Shown in pieces: positions 1 through 8,478 of a stretch of DNA of 31,235 bases. Every line of letters begins with the position of its first letter. Within the stretch, counting starts at the first letter, position 1. The notes beneath the pieces are model-generated. The model made no database searches. It had not been told where the DNA came from and saw nothing but the letters and a program-made list of their open reading frames with translations. The translations under genes and the position numbers were made by a program. The DNA comes from JBJSXF01 sp046086225 (GTDB lineage Bacteria; Actinomycetota; Acidimicrobiia; IMCC26256; PALSA-610), in the NCBI GenBank assembly GCA_046086225.1, contig JBJSXF010000033.1, positions 1-31,235 on the forward strand, written 5' to 3'.

Positions 1-1
1 C

Positions 2-619
2 ACCGGCTGCGTGATCGACGCCGCCCTCTACGGCTCGGCCCTCCGCATCCTCGAGTGGACGCTCGCGGGCTACGACCGGCTCGGCGTCGTGCGTTCCCGT
101 GAGGGCAATCGGCTCGCCAACTCGGCGCCCCTCGACAACTACCCGACACGCGACGGGAAGTTCGTCTGCATCGTGGCCGGCTCCGATGCCAACTTCGCCC
201 GCCTGTGCGCGGCGATGGAGCAGCCCGACCTCGTGACCGACCCGCGCTTCGCGCGCCTCGCCGACCGGGCCGCGCGCGGCGATGAGATCAACGGCATCGT
301 GGCGGCCTGGACCGCGTCGCTCGACGCCACCGAGATCGAGGCACGTTGCGTGGCCCACGACGTGCCGGTGGCCACCGCCTACACCGCGGCCGACATCTTC
401 GCCGACCCCCATATGACCGCACGCGGCGACCTCGTCACCGTCGATGACCCCGTGATCGGCCCGGTGCGCCAGCAGGCCCCCTTCCCGCGCGTCGTCGGCG
501 AGGCGCCGGTCGTCCCGGCGGGTGCACCCCGGCTCGGGGCCGACACCGACGCGGTGCTCACCGGCCTCGGGTTCGACGCCGACGCGATCGCCGCCCTGCG
601 GGCCGCGGGGGTCGTGTGA
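2..619 (+). CDS. CaiB/BaiF family III CoA-transferase, C-terminal part (5' truncated)
   Basis: The reading frame is open from the window edge, so the true start lies upstream; about 205 residues are present where family III CoA-transferases usually have about 400. The segment beginning IDAALYGSALRILEW matches the helix after the catalytic Asp region of CaiB/BaiF proteins, followed by the typical small-domain pattern (NYPTRDGKFVCI, then VPVATAYTAADIFADPHM, then LGADTDAVLTGLGF near the C-terminus). Such enzymes move CoA between acyl-CoA and a free acid in the cytoplasm. The catalytic Asp is not in the window. The stop overlaps the next start (GTGA), so it is translationally coupled to the DUF35-thiolase pair. 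The substrate cannot be told. Confidence 0.88.
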   Translation, partial: TGCVIDAALYGSALRILEWTLAGYDRLGVVRSREGNRLANSAPLDNYPTRDGKFVCIVAGSDANFARLCAAMEQPDLVTDPRFARLADRAARGDEINGIVAAWTASLDATEIEARCVAHDVPVATAYTAADIFADPHMTARGDLVTVDDPVIGPVRQQAPFPRVVGEAPVVPAGAPRLGADTDAVLTGLGFDADAIAALRAAGVV

Positions 620-993
620 CCGCAATCGCCGACGGCCTGTTCGAGACCGCCGCCGACGGCACGATCACCCTCGTCGGGGGTTGGTCGCCGACGAGCGGCC
701 GCTTCCACTTCCCGTTGCTCGACACCTGCCCCTACTCGGGCGCGACCGACGTGGAGCGGGTGTTGCTCTCACGGGAAGCCACGCTCTGGGCCTGGACCGC
801 GGTCACCGCCGCGCCGCCCGGTTACGAGGGGCCGGTCCCCTACGGGTTCGGCGTCGTGGAGCTCACCGCCGAGCGCCTGCGGATCGTCACCCGGCTGGGC
901 GAGGCGGATCCGAACCGGCTCACCTTCGGCCAGCCGCTCACCCTCGTCGCCGACGAGCTCCCGGGAGGGGTGGTGACGTGGGCGTTCGCGTGA
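616..993 (+). CDS. DUF35-type OB-fold protein, thiolase partner, with degenerate zinc ribbon
   Basis: A 125-residue protein with an N-terminal part in the place of the rubredoxin-like zinc ribbon (residues about 18-48) and a C-terminal OB-fold (about 55-120; APPGYEGPVPYGFGVVEL is typical of DUF35). Proteins of this family bind thiolase-like enzymes such as Ltp2 and help present acyl-CoA substrates. Here the usual four Cys ligands are mostly gone: the first pair position reads SPTSG and only one Cys (CPYSG) remains, so zinc is probably not bound. GTG start overlaps the upstream stop by four bases, and its own stop overlaps the thiolase start in the same way. Family assignment is from pattern recognition and operon context. 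Confidence 0.8.
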   Translation: MTAIADGLFETAADGTITLVGGWSPTSGRFHFPLLDTCPYSGATDVERVLLSREATLWAWTAVTAAPPGYEGPVPYGFGVVELTAERLRIVTRLGEADPNRLTFGQPLTLVADELPGGVVTWAFA

Positions 994-2090
994 AGGTGGC
1001 CGGCGTCGGCCTGCACCCCTTCGGTCGGTTCGAGGGCCGCAGCATCACCGACATGGGTGTGCACGCGGTGCGGGCCGCGCTGGCCGAGGCCGGCAACCCG
1101 GCGTTCCAAGCCGCGTTCTGCGGCACCGCGTACGGCGGGGTCGCCACCGGCCACAAGGTGCTCGGCGCCCTCGCCCTCACCGGCGGTCCGATCGTGGACA
1201 TCGAGGCGGGCTGCGCGAGCGGCGGCGCGGCCCTCCAGCTCGCGGCCGCCGCGATCCGGGCCGGCCAGTACGACTGCGTGCTCGTGTTCGGGGTTGAGAA
1301 GATGCCCAAGGGCATCATCCGCTCCTCGTTCTTCGAGCCGTGGCGGGAGCAGGGCGGGCTTGCCGCCACCCCGGCCTACTTCGCGCTGCGGGCTCAGCGC
1401 GTGCTGCGCGAGGCCGGGCTGACGAAGCAGCACCTCGCCGAGGTCGTCGTGAAGAATCGCGCCAACGGCGTGCACAACCCCGACGCCATGTTCCGCACCG
1501 CGGTGACGGCCGAGGAGGTGCTCGCGTCGCGGGTGGTGTGCGAGCCGCTCCACCTCTGGATGCTGTGTTCCCCCAACGAGGGGGCCGCAGCCGTGGTGCT
1601 CCGCCGCGACGACGACCAGCCGGGCGGCGTCACCCTCGCGGCAGCCCGGCTGCGCTCACACCTGCCCGGCAGCGTGCTCGGCGAGGCCACCCCGCTCTCG
1701 GGCATCGACGACACCGACATCGTGCCGCCCTCGACCCTCGCCGCCCGCGACGCCTACGAGGAGGCGGGGATCGGCCCGGCCGACCTCGACGTCGTGGAGT
1801 GCCAGGACACCGACGCCGCCCGTGAACTCCTCGCCTACCAGGAACTCGGACTCTGCGCCCCCGGCGACCAGGGCCGCATGCTGGCCGAGCCGTCGGTGGT
1901 GGTGAACCCGAGCGGCGGGCTGCTGAGCCGGGGCGAGCCGCTCGGTGCCTCGGCCCTCGGCCAGGTGGTCGAGATCGTGCGCCAGCTGCGGGGCGAGGCC
2001 GGGGGCCGCCAGGTCGAAGGCGCCCGCACCGGGCTCGCCCACACCGTCGGCCGCGGCGCCAACGCCTGCTGCGTCCTGCTCACCCGCTGA
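990..2090 (+). CDS. Thiolase-like acetyl-CoA acetyltransferase / lipid-transfer (Ltp/SCP2-type) protein
   Basis: A 366-residue thiolase-fold protein. The nucleophile motif is present as EAGCASGGAAL (residues about 72-82). The C-terminal motif reads NPSGGLLSRGEPLGAS, with Glu where degradative thiolases have the GHP His, and the chain ends in GANACCVLLTR; this combination resembles the Ltp/SCP2-thiolase branch rather than biosynthetic thiolases. Members that pair with DUF35 proteins include retro-aldolases of steroid side-chain degradation, a plausible but unproven role. The GTG at 990 forms a GTGA overlap with the preceding gene; an alternative in-frame GTG lies at 978. Upstream extension of the frame overlaps two other genes and is rejected. 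Confidence 0.85.
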   Translation: MKVAGVGLHPFGRFEGRSITDMGVHAVRAALAEAGNPAFQAAFCGTAYGGVATGHKVLGALALTGGPIVDIEAGCASGGAALQLAAAAIRAGQYDCVLVFGVEKMPKGIIRSSFFEPWREQGGLAATPAYFALRAQRVLREAGLTKQHLAEVVVKNRANGVHNPDAMFRTAVTAEEVLASRVVCEPLHLWMLCSPNEGAAAVVLRRDDDQPGGVTLAAARLRSHLPGSVLGEATPLSGIDDTDIVPPSTLAARDAYEEAGIGPADLDVVECQDTDAARELLAYQELGLCAPGDQGRMLAEPSVVVNPSGGLLSRGEPLGASALGQVVEIVRQLRGEAGGRQVEGARTGLAHTVGRGANACCVLLTR

Positions 2091-2109
2091 CCGCGGGCGC
2101 CGCTGCGCT

Positions 2110-2125
2110 CCGGGCCACCGCCCGG
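2110..2125. terminator. Possible bidirectional terminator hairpin
   Basis: A 6-bp perfect stem (CCGGGC/GCCCGG) with a CACC loop sits in the 59-bp gap between the convergent thiolase and CoA-transferase genes. No T-run follows on either strand, so the call rests on position and symmetry only. Confidence 0.3.
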
Positions 2126-2149
2126 CCCGGATCAGCCGCCGGCGATCGA

Positions 2150-3823
2150 TCAGGCCCGGAGGAACCAGCCCTGCGGGTCCCAGCGCCGCAGGGCCTCCAC
2201 GTCGGCGCCGGTCACCTCGGGGAGCACCGGGAGCTCACCGGCGGCGACCGCGAGCTCCCACCCGCAGAGCTCGCGCACGGCATCGACCGTCGCGCCCGGC
2301 GCCAGCGCGGTCAGCACCAGTTCGCCGTCGCGCTTCGTGAACGTGCCGAGGTCGGTGACGAGCGCCTGCACGCGCAACCCGGGTGAGGTGACGTACGAGC
2401 ACTCGGCCACCGTGCGCTGTGGAGTGAGGGTGGCGACGATCACGTTCTCGGCGGCCGTGCTCGCCACATCGTTGCCGCCGCCCGATCCCACGAGGAACGG
2501 CCGGGGCCGCACGAGCGTCGAGTTGATGTTTCCGAACCGGTCGATCTGGGCCCCGCCCAGGCACCCGATCGTCACCGTGCCCGCTCCGCCGACGAGACCC
2601 CCGAGCACGCCCTGGGCGTCAGTGAGCATCGTCGCGGTCGGAAAGTTGCGGTGGTTGAGCACGAACGGATCGGCGGGCACCGCGTCGTAATCCCAGAGGC
2701 CGATCTCGGCGGTGAGGTGCACATCGGCCCCGGCCTCCCGGGCGAGGTGCACGCCGAGCCACGCCGCGAGGTTCGCCACCCCGGCTCCGGCCAGCACCGC
2801 GTCGGCGCCGGTCACCCGCACCCGCTCAGCGAGATGGCGGGCGCCCCACACCGCCGCGCGCTCCCACGCGTTCACCGGCGCGTCGAGGTCGGGCGGGTGG
2901 GCGGCTTCGTCGGTGCGCCACGAGTCGGGCGCGGCCTTGGCCCGCAACTCGGCGACCCGCTCGGCGCCCACTCGATCCAGCCACTCGGCCTGGTCGGTGA
3001 CCTCGAGCACGAAGTGGCGGATCCACTCGTCGTAGCCGTCGTCGGCACGCCGGGTCGCGGCCCGGGCCTCGACCCAGAACTCGTAATCCTCGCCGTAGCC
3101 GGCGACGGGCAGATCGCCCGTGTAGCAGCCGCCCGGATGCGCGCCCAGCGGGCACTCGACCACCGCGAGCACGCGGTGCGCCGGGATGCGCACGAGGTGC
3201 GACCACGGACGGATGTCATCGACGATCCGCTCGGCGGTGACGATCGTGCCCCGGCGGGCCGCCAGCGCCCCCCACACTCCCTCGAGGAGCGGGGGGTGGA
3301 GCACGACGTTGCCCTCGGCGTCGGCGAGCGGGGCGTGCACGATCGCGACGTCGGGCTGCAGCGGGGCGAGGAGGCCGACCGGACCGAACGGCGTGTCAAC
3401 CGTTGCGAACCCCTCGTTCTCCGCCATCGACGAACCCGCGATCGACCGGGTCGCGATCGCGGGGAGACCGCGGGCCGCGGCCTCGAGCCGTTGGGCGAAG
3501 GCGAGGAACGACCAGTGCTCGACCTCCACCTCGCCCCGTTCGTAGGCGCCGGCGAAGCGGGGGTTGGGCGTGAAGTTGGGGAAGGTGTCCCCCGAGTAGC
3601 CGGTGACCACCTTGCGCACGAGCCCGCCCCGGAAGAAGAGGGCGCCCAGACTCGACAACGAGAGCATGACGAGGGTGAAGCCCGGGTCACGACCCCACCA
3701 CTGACGCACGACCTCCCGGGTCGCGGCCGACCAGCGGGTGTGGCCGACCACCGGGTGGAGCACGTCACCCGCCCGCACGTGCGCCGCAACCGCGTCGGCC
3801 AGGCTGGCGCGCTTGTCGGGCAT
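2150..3823 (-). CDS. Family I CoA-transferase with alpha and beta subunits fused (IpdAB/glutaconate CoA-transferase-like)
   Basis: A 557-residue protein that carries both halves of a normally two-subunit enzyme. The alpha-like half (about 1-290) contains GYSGDTFPNFTPNPRF and ATRSIAGSSM; the beta-like half (about 315-557) contains TAEIGLWDYD with Glu373 near the position of the catalytic Glu of family I enzymes, and GGAQIDRFGNINST (423-436), a family hallmark also found in IpdB. It should transfer or hydrolyse CoA on an acyl-CoA in the cytoplasm. Retention of Glu373 would favour a true transferase over the IpdAB ring-hydrolase. ATG start; TAGTTT stands six bases upstream, suggesting a leaderless mRNA. 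Divergent from the LLM oxidoreductase with only 17 bases between start codons. Confidence 0.88.
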   Translation of the reverse strand: MPDKRASLADAVAAHVRAGDVLHPVVGHTRWSAATREVVRQWWGRDPGFTLVMLSLSSLGALFFRGGLVRKVVTGYSGDTFPNFTPNPRFAGAYERGEVEVEHWSFLAFAQRLEAAARGLPAIATRSIAGSSMAENEGFATVDTPFGPVGLLAPLQPDVAIVHAPLADAEGNVVLHPPLLEGVWGALAARRGTIVTAERIVDDIRPWSHLVRIPAHRVLAVVECPLGAHPGGCYTGDLPVAGYGEDYEFWVEARAATRRADDGYDEWIRHFVLEVTDQAEWLDRVGAERVAELRAKAAPDSWRTDEAAHPPDLDAPVNAWERAAVWGARHLAERVRVTGADAVLAGAGVANLAAWLGVHLAREAGADVHLTAEIGLWDYDAVPADPFVLNHRNFPTATMLTDAQGVLGGLVGGAGTVTIGCLGGAQIDRFGNINSTLVRPRPFLVGSGGGNDVASTAAENVIVATLTPQRTVAECSYVTSPGLRVQALVTDLGTFTKRDGELVLTALAPGATVDAVRELCGWELAVAAGELPVLPEVTGADVEALRRWDPQGWFLRA

Positions 3824-3829
3824 TGCCAG

Positions 3830-3835
3830 AAACTA
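3830..3835 (-). promoter_or_regulatory. -10 box of leaderless promoter, fused CoA-transferase
   Basis: TAGTTT on the minus strand, six bases before the ATG at 3823. It lies inside the 17-base gap to the divergent gene, so both promoters must overlap. Confidence 0.55.
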
Positions 3836-3840
3836 GCGGC

Positions 3841-4719
3841 GTGACCGATCCCCGGCACCTGGACCTCGGCATCGTGACCCCGGTGCTCACGCTGCTCCCC
3901 GGCGCCCACGCGCGCTGGGAGGAAGACGCCGCCTTCACCGATGTGGTGACGGTCGTGCAGGCTGCCGACCGCCTCGGCTACCACCACTGCACCTGCAGCG
4001 AGCACGTGGCGGTGCCGGTCGCGGTGGCCGAGGTTCGCGGCGGCCGCTACTACGACCCGCTCGCCGTGTTCGGGGCCCTCGCCGCGCACACCACCGCAAT
4101 CCGGTTCGCCACGCACGTGCTCGTGCTCGGCTACCACCACCCGCTCGAGATCGCCAAGCGCTACGGCACCCTCGACGTGGTGTCGGGCGGTCGCATCGTG
4201 CTCGGTGTCGGCGTCGGTTCGCTCGCCGAGGAGTTCGCCCTGCTCGACGCTCCGTTCACCGACCGGGGCCCCCGTGCCGACGACGCCCTGCGGGCACTGC
4301 GGGCCGCGCTCTCGCAGCGCATCCCCGAGTACACGGGCGAGCCGTACGCGTTCGGCGGCATGATCGTCGAGCCGCATGCGGTCCAGTCCCCCGTTCCACT
4401 GTGGGTCGGAGGGCGCACGTTCCGGTCGTGGCGGCGGGCGGTGGAGCTCGGCGACGGCTGGGCCCCGTTCGGCCTGCGCACCGCCGAGATCGCCGCGATG
4501 CGCGACCGCTTGCCCCCACCCACCGACCGTCCGTTCGCGGTGGTACTCCAGCCCGAACGTCCGCTCGATCCCGGCGCCGAACCCAACCGCACCGCCGAGC
4601 AGCTGGGCCGGTTCGCGGCCGCGGGCGCCACAGCGGTGAACGCCCGCTTCGTGCACCGCTCCGTCGCGCATTACGTCGATCAACTCGAGGCGCTCGTCGC
4701 CGTGCGGGCCGGCCTCTGA
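3841..4719 (+). CDS. LLM-class (luciferase-like, probably F420-dependent) oxidoreductase
   Basis: A 292-residue luciferase-like TIM-barrel protein. Visible family blocks are the N-terminal LDLGIVTPV strand, YHHCTCSEHV near residue 50, LGYHHPLEIAKRYGTLDVVSGGR around 105-125 with the GVGVGSLAEEF block directly after it, and PLWVGGRTFRSWRRAVELGDGW around 190-210. Actinobacterial enzymes of this type mostly use F420, though FMN cannot be excluded from sequence. GTG at 3841 is preferred; a TTG eighteen bases upstream is in frame but would overlap the divergent ATG. Neighbours on both sides are CoA-ester enzymes, so an oxidation step in an acyl or ring degradation pathway is likely, by context only. 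Confidence 0.82.
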   Translation: MTDPRHLDLGIVTPVLTLLPGAHARWEEDAAFTDVVTVVQAADRLGYHHCTCSEHVAVPVAVAEVRGGRYYDPLAVFGALAAHTTAIRFATHVLVLGYHHPLEIAKRYGTLDVVSGGRIVLGVGVGSLAEEFALLDAPFTDRGPRADDALRALRAALSQRIPEYTGEPYAFGGMIVEPHAVQSPVPLWVGGRTFRSWRRAVELGDGWAPFGLRTAEIAAMRDRLPPPTDRPFAVVLQPERPLDPGAEPNRTAEQLGRFAAAGATAVNARFVHRSVAHYVDQLEALVAVRAGL

Positions 4720-4757
4720 GCGACCTCCGCCCCCGGTCGGTGGCCCCGTCCACCGCG

Positions 4758-4763
4758 TAACCT
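4758..4763 (+). promoter_or_regulatory. -10 box of leaderless promoter, etfBA fusion
   Basis: TAACCT lies six bases before the GTG start at 4770, with no Shine-Dalgarno sequence. Confidence 0.6.
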
Positions 4764-4769
4764 CACTCG

Positions 4770-6533
4770 GTGCGCATCGCCGTCCTCGCCAAGCAGGTGC
4801 CCGCGTTCGCGGAGATGAGCCTCGGCCCCGACGGACGACTGCAGCGGGCCGGCGCTGCACCGGAGATGAACCCGTACTGCCGCCGGGCGGTCGCCCGGGC
4901 CGTGGCCTGGGCCGAGGAACGCCCCGGGGTGTCGATCACCGTGCTCACTCTCGGACCCGAAGGCGCCGAGGACGTACTGCGCGAAGCGATCGCCTGGGGG
5001 CTCGAGCGCAGTGCCGACATCGACGGGGTGCTGGTCACCGATCCGGCCTTCGCCGGCTCCGACACCCTCGCCACCGCACTCGCCCTCGCCGCCGCGATCG
5101 AACGCACGGGCCCGTTCGATCTCGTGCTCACCGGGCGCAACTCGGTCGACGCCGACACGGGTCAGGTGCCACCCGAGCTGGCCGAACTGCTCGGGCTCCC
5201 CTTCCTCACCGGCATCCGCGAGGCGGCCCTCGGCGCCGACCGGCTCACCGCCCGGTGCGAGCACGACGACGGGTGGGTGGCGGCCGAGGTGATGCTGCCG
5301 GCCGTCGTCTCGTGCGCCGAGCGCCTGATCGACCCGGCCAAGGTCGACCCCCCGGGCCGGGCCGCCGTGCCCGCCACGCGCCTCCGCCGCCTCACGGCCG
5401 ACGACCTCGGGAGCGGACCGTGGGGGGCCGATGCCTCACCGACGTGGGTCGGCCCGGTGCGGGAGCTCGGACGCCCCCGGACGGGTGAGGTCAACCCCGA
5501 CCGTTCTCTCGCCGAGCAAGTGGCCCGGGCCGTCGAGGTGCTGCACGAACGTGGCGCCCTCGGTGACGACCCCGGCGCCCCGGCCCCCGCGGCCGAACGA
5601 CCCGTTCCCGCCGCCCGCCCCGGCGCGCCGGTCACCGCCGTGCTGGCCGAGCCCGGCCGCGACCGCACGACGCGCGAGTTGCTCGGCGCCGCGGCCACGC
5701 TCACCGGCGCAGTCATCGTGCTGACCAGCGACCCGTCCGATCCGGTCGCGCTCGCGGGCTCCGGCGCCGACGAGATCATTCACCTCACCGGACCGGTCTC
5801 CGAGGCCGCCGTCGCCCGGGCGGCCGCCCCGCTCGTCGCCGAGGCCGTCATCGTGCTCGCCCCCTCGACGGTGTGGGGCCGCGAGGTCGCGTCGCGGATC
5901 GCGGCCCGACTCGGGGCCGGCCTCACCGGCGACGCGGTCGAGCTCGCGGCCGATGCCGACGGCCGCCTCACGGCGTGGAAGCCCGCGTTCGGCGGTCAGC
6001 TCGTCGCCGCGATCGGAACCCGGGGCCGACCCCAGATGGCGACCGTGCGCGCCGGGGTGCTGCCACTGCTCGCACCCCGTCCGGGCGCGACCGCGCCCGT
6101 GCGGACTGTCGCGGTCGAGCCCGCCCCCGGCATCACGATCTCGGCCCGCACCCGCGACGACGATCTCGACCTTCTCGCCGATGCGCCGGCGGTCGTCGGC
6201 GTCGGCGCCGGCGTTGCTCCCGATGACTACGACCGGCTCGAGCCGCTGCGACACGTGCTCGCCGCCGAGCTCGCCGCCACCCGCAAGGTCACCGACAAGG
6301 CCTGGATGCCCCGGGCCCGCCAGATCGGGATCACCGGCCGTTCGATCGCGCCCCGCCTGTTCGTGAGCATCGGGGCGAGCGGCAAGTTCAACCACATGGT
6401 CGGCGTCCGGGGCGCGGGCACGGTGCTCGCGATCAACGCCGATCCGGCGGCGCCGGTGTTCGGGGTCGCCGACATCGGGATCGTGGGCGACTGGCGCGAG
6501 GTCGTCAGCCTGCTCGTCGCGGCACTCGACTGA
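4770..6533 (+). CDS. Fused electron transfer flavoprotein, EtfB-EtfA in one chain
   Basis: A 587-residue protein. Residues 1 to about 255 are an EtfB domain (MRIAVLAKQVP start, and VDADTGQVPPELAELLG, the nucleotide-binding loop). A Pro/Ala-rich linker at about 265-290 leads into an EtfA domain, with ASRIAARLGAGLTGDAVEL and the C-terminal FAD domain: TRKVTDKAWMPRARQIGITG, IGASGKFNHMVG, INADPAAPVFGVADIGIVGD. ETF takes electrons from acyl-CoA dehydrogenases and passes them to ETF:quinone oxidoreductase. The two subunits are usually separate genes; no stop or frameshift separates them here. The nearby acyl-CoA dehydrogenase (12522-13685) is a possible donor. The single-chain order B then A is clear from sequence. 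Confidence 0.92.
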   Translation: MRIAVLAKQVPAFAEMSLGPDGRLQRAGAAPEMNPYCRRAVARAVAWAEERPGVSITVLTLGPEGAEDVLREAIAWGLERSADIDGVLVTDPAFAGSDTLATALALAAAIERTGPFDLVLTGRNSVDADTGQVPPELAELLGLPFLTGIREAALGADRLTARCEHDDGWVAAEVMLPAVVSCAERLIDPAKVDPPGRAAVPATRLRRLTADDLGSGPWGADASPTWVGPVRELGRPRTGEVNPDRSLAEQVARAVEVLHERGALGDDPGAPAPAAERPVPAARPGAPVTAVLAEPGRDRTTRELLGAAATLTGAVIVLTSDPSDPVALAGSGADEIIHLTGPVSEAAVARAAAPLVAEAVIVLAPSTVWGREVASRIAARLGAGLTGDAVELAADADGRLTAWKPAFGGQLVAAIGTRGRPQMATVRAGVLPLLAPRPGATAPVRTVAVEPAPGITISARTRDDDLDLLADAPAVVGVGAGVAPDDYDRLEPLRHVLAAELAATRKVTDKAWMPRARQIGITGRSIAPRLFVSIGASGKFNHMVGVRGAGTVLAINADPAAPVFGVADIGIVGDWREVVSLLVAALD

Positions 6534-6584
6534 CTCGCCGCACCGCCCGCCCGGCGGCCCGAACCCTGCGGTCGGGAATCCCGC

Positions 6585-7118
6585 TCAGCCTTCGGCGCGA
6601 ACCGGACGCCAGAACACGACGAGCAGCGACGCGGCGCCGCCGAGCCCGATGACCGCCGCGAGCCCGAGCCCCCACCAGCCCCCCGGGTGGAAGCCGATCG
6701 CGTGATCGATCGACCAGTCGCCCGGGCCGACACAGGCCAGTGCGAAGAACGCGGCTGTGAGGTTCATCAGGTACTCCCAGCCCTCGGTCGGCCGCCGGAA
6801 CACGAAGAAGCCGGCCTTCCGGTGGTTGGTGATCCAGGCGACGACCGAGACCCCGATGAGCGCCCCGGCCGAGAGCGGGGTGAGGAGTCCGGCCGCGAGA
6901 GCGACGCCCGCGACCACCTCGGTGATGCTCGCCAGCCAGGCGTGAAGCTTCCCCGGGCGCATGCCGAGGCTCTCGAACCAGCCGGCCGTGCCCGTGATCT
7001 TCCCGCCGCCGAAGATGTGGTTCCAGCCGTGGATCGCCATCGTCGCCCCGGCCGCAAGCCGCAGCAGCAGCAGGCCGAGATCGATCTGGCCGGACGAGAC
7101 CGAAGCGAGAGCGCGCAT
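6585..7118 (-). CDS. DoxX family membrane protein
   Basis: A 177-residue protein with about four hydrophobic membrane segments (about 14-32, 58-80, 86-94 region, 140-168). The N-terminal block LGLLLLRLAAGATMAIHGWNH and FGGGKITGTAGWFESLGM are typical of DoxX/SURF4-like proteins. The family is associated with membrane redox partners but individual roles are mostly unknown. The start is set at the ATG at 7118, because TACCCT occurs seven bases upstream and the family block begins soon after; the frame remains open 25 codons further but that part has no family resemblance. Confidence 0.85.
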   Translation of the reverse strand: MRALASVSSGQIDLGLLLLRLAAGATMAIHGWNHIFGGGKITGTAGWFESLGMRPGKLHAWLASITEVVAGVALAAGLLTPLSAGALIGVSVVAWITNHRKAGFFVFRRPTEGWEYLMNLTAAFFALACVGPGDWSIDHAIGFHPGGWWGLGLAAVIGLGGAASLLVVFWRPVRAEG

Positions 7119-7125
7119 GGCGCGC

Positions 7126-7131
7126 AGGGTA
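7126..7131 (-). promoter_or_regulatory. -10 box of leaderless promoter, doxX-like gene
   Basis: TACCCT on the minus strand, seven bases before the ATG at 7118; it supports that start. Confidence 0.55.
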
Positions 7132-7159
7132 ACCCGAGGCAGGCTCGGGGCTCCGGACC

Positions 7160-7165
7160 TACACT
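7160..7165 (+). promoter_or_regulatory. -10 box, amidohydrolase promoter
   Basis: TACACT followed by a short leader that carries a strong Shine-Dalgarno AAGGAGG at 7183-7189, five bases before the GTG at 7195. Unlike most first genes here, this one is not leaderless. Confidence 0.55.
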
Positions 7166-7194
7166 CCTCCCCGAACCGGGAGAAGGAGGCCACC

Positions 7195-8478
7195 GTGCGC
7201 CTGGAAGACCTCGTCCTCGTCAGCGTCGATGATCACGTCGTCGAGCCCCCCGACCTCTTCGAAGGTCGGCTCACCGCCAAGCACGCCGAGGTCGCCCCGC
7301 GCCTCGTCCGCAAGGAGAGCGGGATCGACGTCTGGCAGTTCATGGGGGCCGAGCTCCCGAACATCGGGCTGAACGCGGTCGCCGGCCGTCCGCCCGAGGA
7401 GTACGCGATGGACCCGCAGTCGTTCGACGACATGCGGACCGGGTGCTACGACATCCACGACCGCGTGAAGGACATGGACGCCAACGGACTCCTCGGCTCC
7501 ATGTGCTTCCCGAGCTTCCCCCAGTTCTGCGGCCAGCTCTTCGCCCGAGCCGCCACGAACGACGAGGAGCTCGCCACCGCACTGGTGCAGGCATACAACG
7601 ACTGGCACATCGAGAGTTGGTGCGGCGCCTACCCCGGCCGCTTCATCCCGCTCGCACTCCCCATGATGTGGGACGTCGACAAGATGGCCGCCGAGGTCCG
7701 ACGGGTCGCCGACAAGGGCTGCTTCGCCGTCACCTTCTCGGAGAATCCGGTGCACCTCGGCTTCCCGAGCATCCACTCCGGGCACTGGGATCCGTTCTTC
7801 GCCGTGTGCGAGGAGGTCGGCACGGTGGTCAACGTGCACATCGGCTCCTCGTCGAAGATGATGATCACCGCCGACGACGCCCCGATGGACGTACTCATCA
7901 CGCTGTCGCCGATCAACATCGTGCAGGCCGCCGCCGACTTCGTGTGGTCGCCGGTCGCCAAGCAGTTCCCGAAGCTCAAGTACGCGCTGAGCGAAGGCGG
8001 CATCGGCTGGCTCCCGTACTTCCGCGAGCGGATCGACTACACGTACGAGCGGCACCGCTTCTGGACCGGTCAGGACATGGGCGATCGCCGGCCGAGCCAG
8101 GTGATCGACGAGCAGGTGATCCTCTGCTGGATCGACGATCCGGTCGGGGTCGAGATGCGACACCGGATGAACATCGACATGGTCTGCTGGGAGTGCGACT
8201 ACCCCCACTCCGACTCGAGCTGGCCGCAGTCGCCCGAGCAGTTCCTCAAGCAGGTGCAAGCGGCGGGCTGCACCGACGACGAGATCGACAAGATCTCGCA
8301 CCGCAACGCCATGCGACTGTACAACTACGACCCGTTCGCGATCCTGGGTCGCGAGAACTGCACGGTCGGCGCGCTGCGGGCCAAGGCCGAGGGCTGGGAC
8401 GTGAGCATCAAGGCCCGCGGCATCAAGGCCTCGGCCACCGGTGCCGCCGACCTCAAGAAGTTCGCCAAGACCGACTGA
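7195..8478 (+). CDS. Amidohydrolase 2 family (COG2159) metal-dependent hydrolase/decarboxylase
   Basis: A 427-residue TIM-barrel metal-dependent hydrolase. The N-terminal SVDDHVVEPPDLF places a metal-binding His at residue 14 in the D-x-H form common to the amidohydrolase 2 group; the block VVNVHIGSS supplies a further His and CDYPHSDSSWP the late Asp/His block; SHRNAMRLYNYDP near the end is a conserved C-terminal motif. The group includes ACMSD-like decarboxylases and many uncharacterised actinobacterial hydrolases; the substrate is unknown. The GTG start is fixed by the excellent Shine-Dalgarno AAGGAGG five bases upstream. It stands alone between a divergent DoxX gene and convergent small genes, closed by a strong hairpin. 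Confidence 0.88.
   Translation: MRLEDLVLVSVDDHVVEPPDLFEGRLTAKHAEVAPRLVRKESGIDVWQFMGAELPNIGLNAVAGRPPEEYAMDPQSFDDMRTGCYDIHDRVKDMDANGLLGSMCFPSFPQFCGQLFARAATNDEELATALVQAYNDWHIESWCGAYPGRFIPLALPMMWDVDKMAAEVRRVADKGCFAVTFSENPVHLGFPSIHSGHWDPFFAVCEEVGTVVNVHIGSSSKMMITADDAPMDVLITLSPINIVQAAADFVWSPVAKQFPKLKYALSEGGIGWLPYFRERIDYTYERHRFWTGQDMGDRRPSQVIDEQVILCWIDDPVGVEMRHRMNIDMVCWECDYPHSDSSWPQSPEQFLKQVQAAGCTDDEIDKISHRNAMRLYNYDPFAILGRENCTVGALRAKAEGWDVSIKARGIKASATGAADLKKFAKTD

Noticed and set aside
2872..4860. 662-codon open frame on the minus strand
   Set aside because: Part is antisense to the LLM gene and part is a shifted frame of the CoA-transferase gene.
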